Shown: positions 9,068-16,105, numbered from the stretch's first letter. The stretch: 64,000 nt of DNA from Kaistia defluvii (GCF_026343955.1 NZ_JAPKNI010000006.1:1-64000); one strand, 5' to 3'. Program-made: numbers and translations. The notes: generated from the letters alone by a model not told the origin.

Positions 9068-9372
9068 TGCTGGGGCCCTCCTATCGGTCGGATGCTCGTA
9101 ATAACTCGCACAGAAGCGAAGCCTTCGGAAGCTTTACGCTTGGTGAGCCGGCGGGATGGTTAAGTTTGGGATGGAGAGCCGGATCGCGGGACCGGCAGCC
9201 TAGGAAACGGGGCGCATCCGCCGCTTCGAGCGGGACCGATCCGCCGGCGGCCCGCGTTCCACGACAAGTGTACATCGACTGTGATGGACGACTGCTTGCT
9301 TCGCCTTGAAGCGCAGGGGACCCTGTGCGATAGGAGGCACGCCTCCAGTCGCACGAAGAGGGAAAAATAGGC
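9068..9372. other. divergent DUF3300/fabI intergenic region
   Basis: About 305 bases without a supported gene. It must hold the promoters of both flanking genes, but no confident -35/-10 pair was recognised. A compact hairpin lies at 9326-9353 close to fabI. Confidence 0.5.
9326..9353 (+). promoter_or_regulatory. 5' leader hairpin of fabI
   Basis: Nested inverted repeat: TGCGA and TCGCA flank GGAGGC-AC-GCCTCC, 20 bases before the fabI ATG. It could be an operator or an RNA hairpin in the leader. Function is inferred only from position. Confidence 0.4.
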
Positions 9373-10191
9373 ATGATCGAAGCAGGCGGTTTGATGAAGG
9401 GTAAGCGCGGCCTCGTGCTGGGCGTCGCGAACAACCGGTCGATCGCCTGGGGAATCGCCAAGGCCGCCCATGACCACGGCGCCGAACTGGCTTTTACCTA
9501 CCAGGGCGATGCGCTGAAGAAGCGCGTGGAGCCGCTTGCGGCTGAGCTCGGCGCGATTGTCGTCGGGCATTGCGACGTCACCGACAGCGCCTCGATCGAC
9601 GCAGTCTTCGCGGAAGTCGAAAAGCAGTGGGGCAAGCTCGACTTCCTCGTGCACGCCATCGGCTTCTCCGACAAGGACGAGCTGACCGGCCGCTACGTCG
9701 ACACGACCGAAGGCAATTTCAACAAGACCATGCTGATCTCGGTCTACTCGCTGACCGCCGTGACCCAGCGCGCCGAGAAGCTGATGACGGATGGCGGCTC
9801 GATCCTGACGCTGACCTATTACGGCGCCGAAAAGGTCATGCCGAACTACAACGTCATGGGCGTCGCCAAGGCCGCGCTCGAGGCGAGCGTGCAGTATCTG
9901 GCCGTCGACCTCGGACCGAAGAATATCCGCGTCAACGCGATTTCCGCCGGTCCGATCAAGACGCTGGCCGCCTCCGGCATTGGCGATTTCCGCTATATCC
10001 TGAAGTGGAACGAGTATAACGCGCCGCTGCGTCGCACGGTGACGACCGAAGAGGTCGGCGACTCCGGCGTCTACTTCCTGTCGGATCTGTCGCGCGCCGT
10101 CACGGGCGAAGTCCACCACGTCGATTCGGGCTATCACGTTGTCGGCATGAAGGCCGTCGACGCGCCCGATATCTCCGTCATCAAGGACTAA
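9373..10191 (+). CDS. fabI: enoyl-[acyl-carrier-protein] reductase (NADH) FabI
   Basis: A 272-residue short-chain dehydrogenase that catalyses the last reduction of each fatty acid elongation cycle. The FabI type is shown by KRGLVLGVANNRSIAWGIA at the NADH site and by the catalytic Y-x6-K arrangement in YYGAEKVMPNYNVMGVAKAALE (residues ~150-172). ATG 9373 follows GAGGGA; an alternative ATG at 9394 (MKGKRG) matches the E. coli N terminus. In rhizobia fabI is often grouped with the histidine phosphatase and aroC, both found downstream here. Confidence 0.96.
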   Translation: MIEAGGLMKGKRGLVLGVANNRSIAWGIAKAAHDHGAELAFTYQGDALKKRVEPLAAELGAIVVGHCDVTDSASIDAVFAEVEKQWGKLDFLVHAIGFSDKDELTGRYVDTTEGNFNKTMLISVYSLTAVTQRAEKLMTDGGSILTLTYYGAEKVMPNYNVMGVAKAALEASVQYLAVDLGPKNIRVNAISAGPIKTLAASGIGDFRYILKWNEYNAPLRRTVTTEEVGDSGVYFLSDLSRAVTGEVHHVDSGYHVVGMKAVDAPDISVIKD

Positions 10192-10194
10192 AGC

Positions 10195-10286
10195 GTCTTC
10201 GAGCGACGTGTGCGCGGTGCGCGTGAGAAAACGCGGCCAAACAAGGAGTCAAGTATTCTACCACTTCGCTGAAACGGTAGAATACT
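10195..10286. repeat. rhizobial-type intergenic repeat with 11-bp inverted repeat
   Basis: The first part (AGCGTCTTCGAGCGACG... GTGAGAAAACGCG) resembles a dispersed intergenic element I know from rhizobial genomes. The second part, 10252-10286, is a perfect inverted repeat AGTATTCTACC / GGTAGAATACT around a 13-base loop. It lies between fabI and the next gene. No T-run follows, so terminator function is uncertain. A related ATTCTAC/GTAGAAT pair is at 13317-13344. Confidence 0.55.
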
Positions 10287-10307
10287 CTGAGCATTTCGGA
10301 GCAAGCC

Positions 10308-10886
10308 GTGCCGACCCTTGTCTTCATCCGGCACGGCGAGACCGACTGGAACGCCGAAGGGCGCTTCCAGGGCCAGCGCGACATTCCGCTGAATGCGCGC
10401 GGACGCGGGCAGGCCCAGCGCAACGGTCGTGTGCTGGCCGAGCAGATGCCGGAGACGGCGCGTTTCGACTTTGTCGCCAGCCCGCTGGAGCGCACGCGCC
10501 AGACCATGGAAATCGCCCGCGGCGCCATGGGGCTGGATCCGTCCGGCTACCGCCTCGACCCCATCCTCAAGGAAATCACCTTCGGCCGCTGGGAAGGCTA
10601 TACCGCGCCCGAACTGATGCAGCGCTGGCCCGATCTGGTGGCCGAGCGCGACGTCGACAAATGGGGCTTCCAGCCGCCGCAGGGCGAGAGCTATGCCATG
10701 CTCTCGGTGCGGATCGGCACCTGGCTTGCCAGCGTCACCCAGGATACGGTCGTCGTCTCGCATGGCGGCGTCTGCCGGGTGCTGCGTGGCCTTCTGCTCG
10801 GCCTCGATACCGAGCAGACGCCCAATCTCGACGTTCCCCAGGATCGGATCCTGGTTTGGGACGGCCGTGGAACCCACTGGATCTGA
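10308..10886 (+). CDS. histidine phosphatase family protein (phosphoglycerate mutase-like)
   Basis: A 192-residue member of the histidine phosphatase superfamily. The phospho-acceptor motif FIRHGETDWN is at residues 6-15, and the second catalytic His is in VVSHGGVCRVL near 150. Members range from cofactor-dependent phosphoglycerate mutases to small-molecule phosphatases; the short length favours a phosphatase. The start is GTG (MPTLVFIRHGE). Position between fabI and aroC is common in rhizobia but does not reveal the substrate. Confidence 0.88.
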   Translation: MPTLVFIRHGETDWNAEGRFQGQRDIPLNARGRGQAQRNGRVLAEQMPETARFDFVASPLERTRQTMEIARGAMGLDPSGYRLDPILKEITFGRWEGYTAPELMQRWPDLVAERDVDKWGFQPPQGESYAMLSVRIGTWLASVTQDTVVVSHGGVCRVLRGLLLGLDTEQTPNLDVPQDRILVWDGRGTHWI

Positions 10887-11067
10887 TCCCCTCAGCCGTT
10901 ACGCCTGCCTGGCCATCCCGCCTCGATACCCATGGATCAGAACGCTTGACCATCGGGCGATTTTCCTGCGGTCCTGGTTACCCGGGCCCGAGGTGATTTG
11001 GCCTGCCGGCGATTTCCCGTATCCGGCGAGTGCCACCGATGGGCAAGCGATCCTCCGACAAAAGAAA

Positions 11068-11096
11068 ACGACGTCCGGAGGGGTGCCGAACGTCGT
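11068..11096 (-). terminator. rho-independent terminator of the DUF1344 array
   Basis: Stem ACGACGT / ACGTCGT with a partly paired GC-rich interior. On the minus strand it is followed by TTTTCTTTTG. It lies 40 bases beyond the stop of the last DUF1344 gene (11136-11408). Confidence 0.7.
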
Positions 11097-11135
11097 CTTT
11101 GGGAGGTCAGTCAGGTCGATGAAGGTCAGGGATGC

Positions 11136-11408
11136 TCAGACATTGCCGTTTTCATCGCGCACGGGGGTCGGGTTGTACGTGCCGACGCCATCGGTTTCGT
11201 TGGTCATGATGCCAAGTCGCTGGACGGGAAGAATGCGAAGCAACTGGCGGCCGTCCTGAGACAGGAAAGTCTGGCCGGTCCTCAACGACAGGGTGCTTGT
11301 GGACGCATTGACGCTGGAAACGGTGCCGTCGGCCTGCTCGGCAGCGATTGCGGCTGCACCCGAGGCGAGGAACGCGACGGAGGCAGCGACGATGATGAAA
11401 TTGCGCAT
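11136..11408 (-). CDS. DUF1344 small secreted protein, copy A (divergent)
   Basis: A 90-residue protein: signal peptide (~1-22, ending GAAAIAAEQ) and a small DUF1344 domain. The N-terminal half matches the other array members (ADGTVSSVNAST), but the second half has drifted: the FANGTQLYGILPGQ stretch of the siblings is replaced by SQDGRQLLRILPVQ, and the C terminus is longer (PVRDENGNV). Ribosome site AGGA is 7 bases before ATG 11408, with a GTCGAAC/GTTCGAC hairpin just upstream. Function of DUF1344 is unknown. This is the promoter-distal member of a six-gene minus-strand array. Confidence 0.85.
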   Translation of the reverse strand: MRNFIIVAASVAFLASGAAAIAAEQADGTVSSVNASTSTLSLRTGQTFLSQDGRQLLRILPVQRLGIMTNETDGVGTYNPTPVRDENGNV

Positions 11409-11420
11409 GATGTTATCCTG

Positions 11421-11437
11421 GTCGAACCGTGTTCGAC
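11421..11437 (-). promoter_or_regulatory. leader hairpin of DUF1344 copy A
   Basis: GTCGAAC-CGT-GTTCGAC, a 7-bp stem with 3-base loop abutting the ribosome site (CCAGGATAAC on the minus strand). The same element precedes copies B, C and D. A CCGCCTG/CAGGCGG hairpin at 11472-11491 and a GTCCGG/CCGGAC hairpin at 11507-11523 lie in the same spacer. Confidence 0.6.
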
Positions 11438-11566
11438 GGAAGCGAGCCCATTCGGGGAGGGCTATTCCCGACCGCCTGTGGGGCCAGGCGGAACGTAGAA
11501 ACCGGTGTCCGGGGGCGCCGGACTCCGGTTTGGTCTTGAGATCGTCAGGTCTGGGGAACTTGAGGA

Positions 11567-11824
11567 TCAGTCGTTGGCGGGGGCCGGGTTGAACGCGCCG
11601 AGGCCCTGGCTGCCATTGTGGCTGACGCCGACGCTCTGGCCCGGCAGGATACCGTAGAGCTGGGTGCCGTTGGCGAAATTGAACGTCTGGCCGTCCTGCA
11701 GGGTGAGCGTGCCGGCCGCAGCGTTGACGCTGGTGACGGTGCCTTCGGTCTGCTCGGCGGCGATGGCGGCAGCGCCCGAGGCGAGGAAGGCGACGGAAGC
11801 AGCGGCGAGGATCAGATTACGCAT
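11567..11824 (-). CDS. DUF1344 small secreted protein, copy B
   Basis: An 85-residue protein: signal peptide MRNLILAAASVAFLASGAAA, then a ~62-residue mature DUF1344 domain (EGTVTSVNAAAGTLTLQDG, FANGTQLYGILPGQSVGVSH, ending NPAPAND). The protein is identical to copy D (12434-12691). ATG 11824 follows AAGGAGACTCC; an in-frame extension upstream runs through copy C and is not real. The domain alternates short beta strands and glycines, suggesting a small beta-barrel. Role unknown; periplasmic location is inferred from the signal peptide. Confidence 0.88.
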   Translation of the reverse strand: MRNLILAAASVAFLASGAAAIAAEQTEGTVTSVNAAAGTLTLQDGQTFNFANGTQLYGILPGQSVGVSHNGSQGLGAFNPAPAND

Positions 11825-11836
11825 TGGAGTCTCCTT

Positions 11837-11853
11837 GTCGAACCGCGTTCGAC
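11837..11853 (-). promoter_or_regulatory. leader hairpin of DUF1344 copy B
   Basis: GTCGAAC-CGC-GTTCGAC directly next to the AAGGAG ribosome site. It could govern translation or bind a protein as DNA. Two further hairpins in the same spacer are at 11890-11914 (CCGCCTG/CAGGCGG) and 11929-11953 (GTCCGG/CCGGAC). Confidence 0.6.
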
Positions 11854-11990
11854 GTGATGTGGCCCGGTCGGGGGAGGGGCCATTCCCGTCCGCCTGTCGG
11901 GGGGGGGCAGGCGGTAGATCAAGTCGGTGTCCGGAAGGGGGAGGAAGCCGGACGCCGGCCTGGAAGCTCAGCTCGAGATCGCGAGGGCGA

Positions 11991-12248
11991 TCAGTCGTTG
12001 GCCGGCTTCGGGTTGAAGGCGCCGAGGCCCTGGCTGCCATCGTGGCTGACGCCGACCGTCTGGCCCGGCAGGATGCCGTAGAGCTGGGTGCCGTTGGCGA
12101 AATTGAACGTCTGGCCGTCCTGCAGGGTGAGCGTGCCGGCCGAAGCGTTGACGCTGGTGACGGTGCCTTCGGTCTGCTCGGCGGCCATGGCGGCGGCGCC
12201 GGAGGCGAGGAAGGCAACGGAGGCGGCAGCGAGGATGAGATTGCGCAT
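11991..12248 (-). CDS. DUF1344 small secreted protein, copy C
   Basis: An 85-residue secreted DUF1344 protein. It differs from copy B at a handful of positions (ASAGT for AAAGT, GQTVGVSHDG for GQSVGVSHNG, KPAND for APAND) and is identical to copy E apart from the N terminus (MRNLILA versus MHNLIIA). Start ATG 12248, with AAGGAGACTC upstream. The pattern B=D and C=E shows that a two-gene unit was duplicated after B and C had diverged. Confidence 0.88.
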   Translation of the reverse strand: MRNLILAAASVAFLASGAAAMAAEQTEGTVTSVNASAGTLTLQDGQTFNFANGTQLYGILPGQTVGVSHDGSQGLGAFNPKPAND

Positions 12249-12262
12249 TTTAGAGTCTCCTT

Positions 12263-12279
12263 GTCGAACCGTGTTCGAC
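12263..12279 (-). promoter_or_regulatory. leader hairpin of DUF1344 copy C
   Basis: GTCGAAC-CGT-GTTCGAC, next to the AAGGAG ribosome site. In the same spacer are a 10-bp hairpin CCGCCTGTCG/CGACAGGCGG at 12315-12340 and GGTCCGG/CCGGACC at 12352-12372. Confidence 0.6.
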
Positions 12280-12433
12280 GTGATTGTGCCCGTTCGGGGG
12301 AGGGCAATTCCCGGCCGCCTGTCGCGGGGACGACAGGCGGGAGGTGCGCTGGGTCCGGAGGGGAGCCGGACCGCGGCCGTGGGGGTCAGGGAGAGATGAG
12401 ATCAGATCAGGCTTGGATCCGTTCAGGCTTGGA

Positions 12434-12691
12434 TCAGTCGTTGGCGGGGGCCGGGTTGAACGCGCCGAGGCCCTGGCTGCCATTGTGGCTGACGCCGACG
12501 CTCTGGCCCGGCAGGATGCCGTAAAGCTGGGTGCCGTTGGCGAAATTGAACGTCTGGCCGTCCTGCAGGGTGAGCGTGCCGGCCGCAGCGTTGACGCTGG
12601 TGACGGTGCCTTCGGTCTGCTCGGCGGCGATGGCGGCTGCGCCCGAGGCGAGGAAGGCGACGGAAGCAGCGGCGAGGATCAGATTACGCAT
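12434..12691 (-). CDS. DUF1344 small secreted protein, copy D
   Basis: An 85-residue protein identical in sequence to copy B; the genes differ only at synonymous sites (for example the codons for the KLPGI region around 12520). Signal peptide and mature domain as for copy B. ATG 12691 preceded by AAGGAGACTCC and a GTCGAAC hairpin. Conservation of protein but not of every base suggests that the product matters to the cell. Confidence 0.88.
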   Translation of the reverse strand: MRNLILAAASVAFLASGAAAIAAEQTEGTVTSVNAAAGTLTLQDGQTFNFANGTQLYGILPGQSVGVSHNGSQGLGAFNPAPAND

Positions 12692-12703
12692 TGGAGTCTC
12701 CTT

Positions 12704-12720
12704 GTCGAACCGCGTTCGAC
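12704..12720 (-). promoter_or_regulatory. leader hairpin of DUF1344 copy D
   Basis: GTCGAAC-CGC-GTTCGAC next to AAGGAG. Companion hairpins in this spacer are at 12757-12778 (CCGCCTG/CAGGCGG) and 12793-12817 (GTCCGG/CCGGAC). Confidence 0.6.
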
Positions 12721-12855
12721 GTGATGTGGCCCGGTCGGGGGAGGGGCCATTCCCGTCCGCCTGTCGGGGGGCAGGCGGTAGATCAAGCCGGTGTCCGGAA
12801 GGGGGAGGAAGCCGGACGCCGGCCTGGAAGCTCAGCTCGAGATCGCGAGGGGCGA

Positions 12856-13113
12856 TCAGTCGTTGGCCGGCTTCGGGTTGAAGGCGCCGAGGCCCTGGCT
12901 GCCATCGTGGCTGACGCCGACCGTCTGGCCCGGCAGGATGCCGTAGAGCTGGGTGCCATTGGCGAAATTGAACGTCTGGCCGTCCTGCAGGGTGAGCGTT
13001 CCGGCCGAAGCGTTGACGCTGGTGACGGTGCCTTCTGTCTGCTCGGCGGCCATGGCGGCTGCGCCGGAGGCGAGGAAGGCAACGGAGGCGGCAGCAATGA
13101 TAAGGTTATGCAT
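12856..13113 (-). CDS. DUF1344 small secreted protein, copy E (promoter-proximal of the duplicated set)
   Basis: An 85-residue secreted DUF1344 protein, the same as copy C from about residue 9 onward. ATG 13113 (MHNLIIA) follows AGGAG with an 8-base A-rich spacer; an upstream in-frame ATG at 13137 has no ribosome site. Upstream the shared spacer sequence ends; only a shortened hairpin GTCGA/TCGAC (13128-13142) remains. It faces an AT-rich gap and is probably the first gene of the A-E series. Confidence 0.88.
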   Translation of the reverse strand: MHNLIIAAASVAFLASGAAAMAAEQTEGTVTSVNASAGTLTLQDGQTFNFANGTQLYGILPGQTVGVSHDGSQGLGAFNPKPAND

Positions 13114-13142
13114 CTTTTTTTCTCCTGGTCGATTCATTCGAC

Positions 13143-13880
13143 CGCTTGCAGCGACGACCCCTATTCCTGTGGGGCGGTATCGTTCAGTCCGTCGCCGGTG
13201 AGCTGAATTTGGTCCTGTCCATTGCCGTTTGCAAGCGCGCGATATTTTTCAAAATGGACCTTTGGGGCCCTAGCAATTCTCTTTTTGAATACATAATGGG
13301 CCATTATAGGGTGAAAATTCTACATAACGGCTTAATCGTAGAATAAAATATGCGGCTTGCCACTGGATTGTTCACCGAACCCGGCGGCACTGTTCAATAT
13401 GTATCGCTGCTTATTGTAGTAAAAGCTCATCAAATGGATCTGGTGGGGCCGATTGCGGGCTTCAGGCCGGTCGAATCGGGCTCTCCGCCACCTCATCGGC
13501 CGATAAAAAGTACGACCACTTATCATTGCCCGAGCTTCTTAACTGGTCATGCCGCCTGGTCTGCCGGCCTTCGGGCGGCGGAGGCGAGAGAGGCGGAGTC
13601 GGGTGGATGTCCAACCGGGAGCCTTGCAGATGCCGCATCCGGCGGTCGTGTCCGCGCCAGGCGTCGATGGCGGGCCGGCCCGCTTGCCGGGGGCGGCATG
13701 GGCAGCCTGGCGGCGTCTGGTGAACGGCCTTCCCCGCTTGGCCGGCCGACCCCGTGGGGCGCGAACTCGACGTGCACGGCGGGCGCTCGCGGGTGAAAAC
13801 GATCCAGGAAGGCCAGAAAAGATAGCGGCGCCCGGAGGGGTGCCGGGCGCCGCTTTCAGAGAGTAGCGTCAACGGGGAGG
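13143..13880. other. 740-base gap with AT-rich segment
   Basis: No supported gene. From about 13200 to 13545 the base composition is clearly more AT-rich than the surroundings. It contains two palindromes: ATAATGG-G-CCATTAT at 13293-13307, and ATTCTAC/GTAGAAT at 13317-13344. The rest (13545-13810) is GC-rich noncoding sequence. The region likely includes the promoter of the A-E genes on the minus strand. Short reading frames here resemble nothing I recognise. Confidence 0.5.
13824..13854 (-). terminator. terminator of DUF1344 copy F
   Basis: A perfect 12-bp stem AGCGGCGCCCGG/CCGGGCGCCGCT with a 7-base loop. On the minus strand it is followed by ATCTTTTC. It lies 27 bases past the copy F stop. 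Confidence 0.8.
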
Positions 13881-14159
13881 TCAGTAATTTCCGTGGTCGC
13901 CGTCACTCTCCGGGTGGGGGTCGAAAGCCGTGATGCCCTGGTTCCGGCCGGTGTAGGACACACCGACCGACTGGCCGGGCACGATTCCATAGAGCACCGC
14001 CGGGTTGGCAAAGGTGAATGTCCGTCCGGATTGCAGCGTCAATGTGCCGTGTCCGACATTGACGCTTCCGACCGAACCTTCGACCTCTTCGGCGGCGTAG
14101 GCGGCGACGCCCGAAGAGAGGAGGGCGACAGACGCGGCGGCGAGAACGAGATGGCGCAT
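13881..14159 (-). CDS. DUF1344 small secreted protein, copy F
   Basis: A 92-residue secreted DUF1344 protein, the most separate array member. Signal peptide MRHLVLAAASVALLSSGVAAYA; mature part EEVEGSVGSVNVGHGTLTL, FANPAVLYGIVPGQSVGVSY, with a longer acidic/His tail (DPHPESDGDHGNY). ATG 14159 chosen from the signal peptide; the reading frame extends further upstream without support. It has its own strong terminator and is separated from copies A-E by the AT-rich gap, so it is probably transcribed alone. Closest to aroC, it may be the ancestral copy (inference). Confidence 0.86.
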   Translation of the reverse strand: MRHLVLAAASVALLSSGVAAYAAEEVEGSVGSVNVGHGTLTLQSGRTFTFANPAVLYGIVPGQSVGVSYTGRNQGITAFDPHPESDGDHGNY

Positions 14160-14594
14160 GGTGTGGTTTCCAGTTCCTGCAGGGTCAAGCCAGGGGCCGA
14201 TGAAGCGATCCGCGCGGGGGAAGCGGTGCCCGTTCCTGGCTACGTCGGAAAATGGAGTCCTCTCGTTCGAAGGCAATTCACAAGGAATTCATCGGCTTAG
14301 CGATTCCAGAGCCGCTTTCGCCGCCGCAGGCCAGCGCGGGAGCGAAGCCTGGCCGTTTCGCTGCAATCGTCGGGGTGATGTGACATGTCGCACCGTCCGG
14401 CCCTGGGTAATCACGGTTTCGTGGAAGTCCTCATGGCTGATAATAGCAAAGCTTACCATCAGTGCAAGTGATGGTGTCCTCTGCTCACTCTCTATGCACC
14501 GCTCGCGCTTATCCGTGCCCGCGCGAAGCTGGCGTTTGACGGAAGGCCGCTGGCTTTCTAGAACCGGGGCCAATCACCGGGAGCGCCTTCGCCC
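14160..14594. other. gap between DUF1344 copy F and aroC
   Basis: About 435 bases between divergent genes. It must contain the promoters for copy F and aroC. A moderately AT-rich patch at 14440-14500 is the likeliest promoter area, but no convincing boxes were recognised. Confidence 0.4.
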
Positions 14595-15680
14595 ATGTCG
14601 CACAATACCTTCGGCCATCTGTTTCGCGTCACGACTTGGGGCGAGAGCCACGGACCCGCACTTGGCGCGGTCGTCGACGGCTGTCCGCCGCGCATCGCCA
14701 TTTCCGAGGCCGAGATCCAGGCCTGGATGGACAAGCGCAAGCCCGGTACCTCGCGCTTCACCACCCAGCGCCGCGAGCCCGACGAGGTGCGCATCCTTTC
14801 CGGCGTCCTGCCGCAGGAAGACGGCACGCTTCTCACCACCGGCACGCCGATCGCGCTCGAGATCCAGAATGTGGACCAGCGCTCCAAGGACTATGGCGAC
14901 ATCAGGGATCGTTACCGGCCCGGCCATGCCGACTTCACCTATGACCTGAAATACGGCATCCGCGATTATCGCGGCGGCGGCCGTTCCTCGGCCCGCGAGA
15001 CGGCGGCCCGCGTCGCCGCCGGCGCCATCGCCCGCAAGGTCGTGCCGGGCATGAGCGTGCGCGGCGCGCTGGTGCAGATCGGTCCGCACAAGATCGACCG
15101 CGCGCGCTGGAACTGGAACGAGGTCGACCAGAACCCCTTCTTCTGCCCGGACGCCGAGACGGCGACGGTGTGGGAGGAATATCTGGACGGCATCCGCAAG
15201 GCGGGTTCTTCCGCCGGCGCGGTGATCGAGGTCATCGCCGAGGGCGTGCCGGCCGGCCTTGGTGCGCCGGTCTATGCCAAGCTCGACCAGGATATCGCCA
15301 GCCTGCTGATGTCGATCAACGCCGTGAAGGGTGTCGAGATCGGCGAGGGTTTTGATGCCGCGGCGCTCACCGGCGAGGAGAATGCCGACGAGATGCGCAT
15401 GGGCAATGACGGCAAGCCGCTGTTCCTCTCCAACCATGCCGGCGGCATCCTGGGCGGCATCTCGACCGGCCAGCCGATCGTCGCCCGCTTCGCCGTCAAG
15501 CCGACTTCGTCGATCCTGACCACGCGCCGCTCGATCACCGCGCAGGGCGAAGAGGTCGACGTCATGACCAAGGGCCGGCACGACCCCTGCGTCGGCATCC
15601 GCGCCGTGCCGATCGGCGAGGCTATGGTCGCCTGCGCCATCGCGGACCATTATCTTCGTCATCGGGGCCAGAACGGGTAG
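14595..15680 (+). CDS. aroC: chorismate synthase
   Basis: A 361-residue chorismate synthase, which converts EPSP to chorismate with reduced FMN. N-terminal [17 protein letters not shown], the [17 protein letters not shown] motif (~129-145) and [18 protein letters not shown] near the C terminus are the three family signatures. Normal length; start ATG 14595 ([10 protein letters not shown]). Together with aroA at 37005-38276 it supplies two of the last shikimate steps. Confidence 0.97.
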   Translation: MSHNTFGHLFRVTTWGESHGPALGAVVDGCPPRIAISEAEIQAWMDKRKPGTSRFTTQRREPDEVRILSGVLPQEDGTLLTTGTPIALEIQNVDQRSKDYGDIRDRYRPGHADFTYDLKYGIRDYRGGGRSSARETAARVAAGAIARKVVPGMSVRGALVQIGPHKIDRARWNWNEVDQNPFFCPDAETATVWEEYLDGIRKAGSSAGAVIEVIAEGVPAGLGAPVYAKLDQDIASLLMSINAVKGVEIGEGFDAAALTGEENADEMRMGNDGKPLFLSNHAGGILGGISTGQPIVARFAVKPTSSILTTRRSITAQGEEVDVMTKGRHDPCVGIRAVPIGEAMVACAIADHYLRHRGQNG

Positions 15681-15709
15681 GCTCCACCACGCAGCTTGGG
15701 GAGGACGTC

Positions 15710-15996
15710 ATGGCGATCGCACGGATTGGCGAGTTTCGGGCCCTCGCGGGCCAGGAGGACGCTCTGGCCCATTTCCTTGCCTCGATCACGCCCCTGATCC
15801 TGGGCCGGAGGGCGCGCTGTCCTGCCAGCTGTTCCGCGACCGGGACGACGCCGCGCGCTTTCTCATGATCGAGCATTGGGAAACGCCCGAGGCGCACCAG
15901 GCCTCGGTCAGGAACATCCCGCCGGACCTGTTGCAGCAGGCGCGGGGCCTTTTCGCGACCGCGCCCGTCGGCTCCTATTTCGATCCGGTCGACTGA
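15710..15996 (+). pseudogene. frameshifted antibiotic biosynthesis monooxygenase (ABM) domain gene
   Basis: ATG 15710 follows GGGGAGG. The first frame reads MAIARIGEFRALAGQEDAL then LASITPLIL and is thrown out of frame after 15802. The continuation, starting PEGALSCQLFRDRDD and including MIEHWETPEAHQASV and ending SYFDPVD at 15996, is in another frame. Restoring one base between 15802 and 15805 gives an uninterrupted 95-residue ABM-type ferredoxin-like protein whose join (LIL-G-PEGALSC) fits the family. So this is either a recent one-base-deletion pseudogene or a sequencing error. Intact members are small heme- or quinol-type monooxygenases of varied function. Confidence 0.8.
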
Positions 15997-16105
15997 GCGG
16001 CCGCATCGGGTCGGGAACGGTTGACGCACCGTTCACCTCCCGCCGAGCTGATAAGCCCTATATATGGTCTCACAGGCTTATCGGATCTGCACAGGACGCT
16101 TCCCC

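Larger units (their letters stand above)
11564..12230. repeat. direct repeat copy 1 (DUF1344 genes B and C)
   Basis: This 667-base block is almost identical to 12431-13095. Coding differences are few and all appear synonymous. The spacer differs mainly in a G-run (nine versus six) and one extra base, which explains the 867 versus 865 offset between gene pairs. Outside these borders the sequences diverge abruptly. Confidence 0.9.
12431..13095. repeat. direct repeat copy 2 (DUF1344 genes D and E)
   Basis: Second copy of the two-gene block at 11564-12230, 665 bases long. The near-identity includes the noncoding spacer, so the duplication is recent or maintained by gene conversion. Confidence 0.9.

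Noticed and set aside
7037-9163. 708-residue plus-strand frame and other frames over the DUF3300 gene
   Set aside because: Low-complexity mirror of the Pro/Arg repeats; the minus-strand frame has the signal peptide, domain and ribosome site.
11567-12307. 246-residue fusion frame joining copies B and C of DUF1344
   Set aside because: The upstream part is an off-frame reading of copy C; copy B has its own start and ribosome site.
13146-13526. Small frames in the AT-rich gap (66 aa plus strand, 64 aa minus strand)
   Set aside because: No ribosome site, no domain and no similarity that I recognise.
16010-16105. Possible tRNA or attachment site before the FMN reductase gene
   Set aside because: No cloverleaf or TTC-loop sequence could be drawn.
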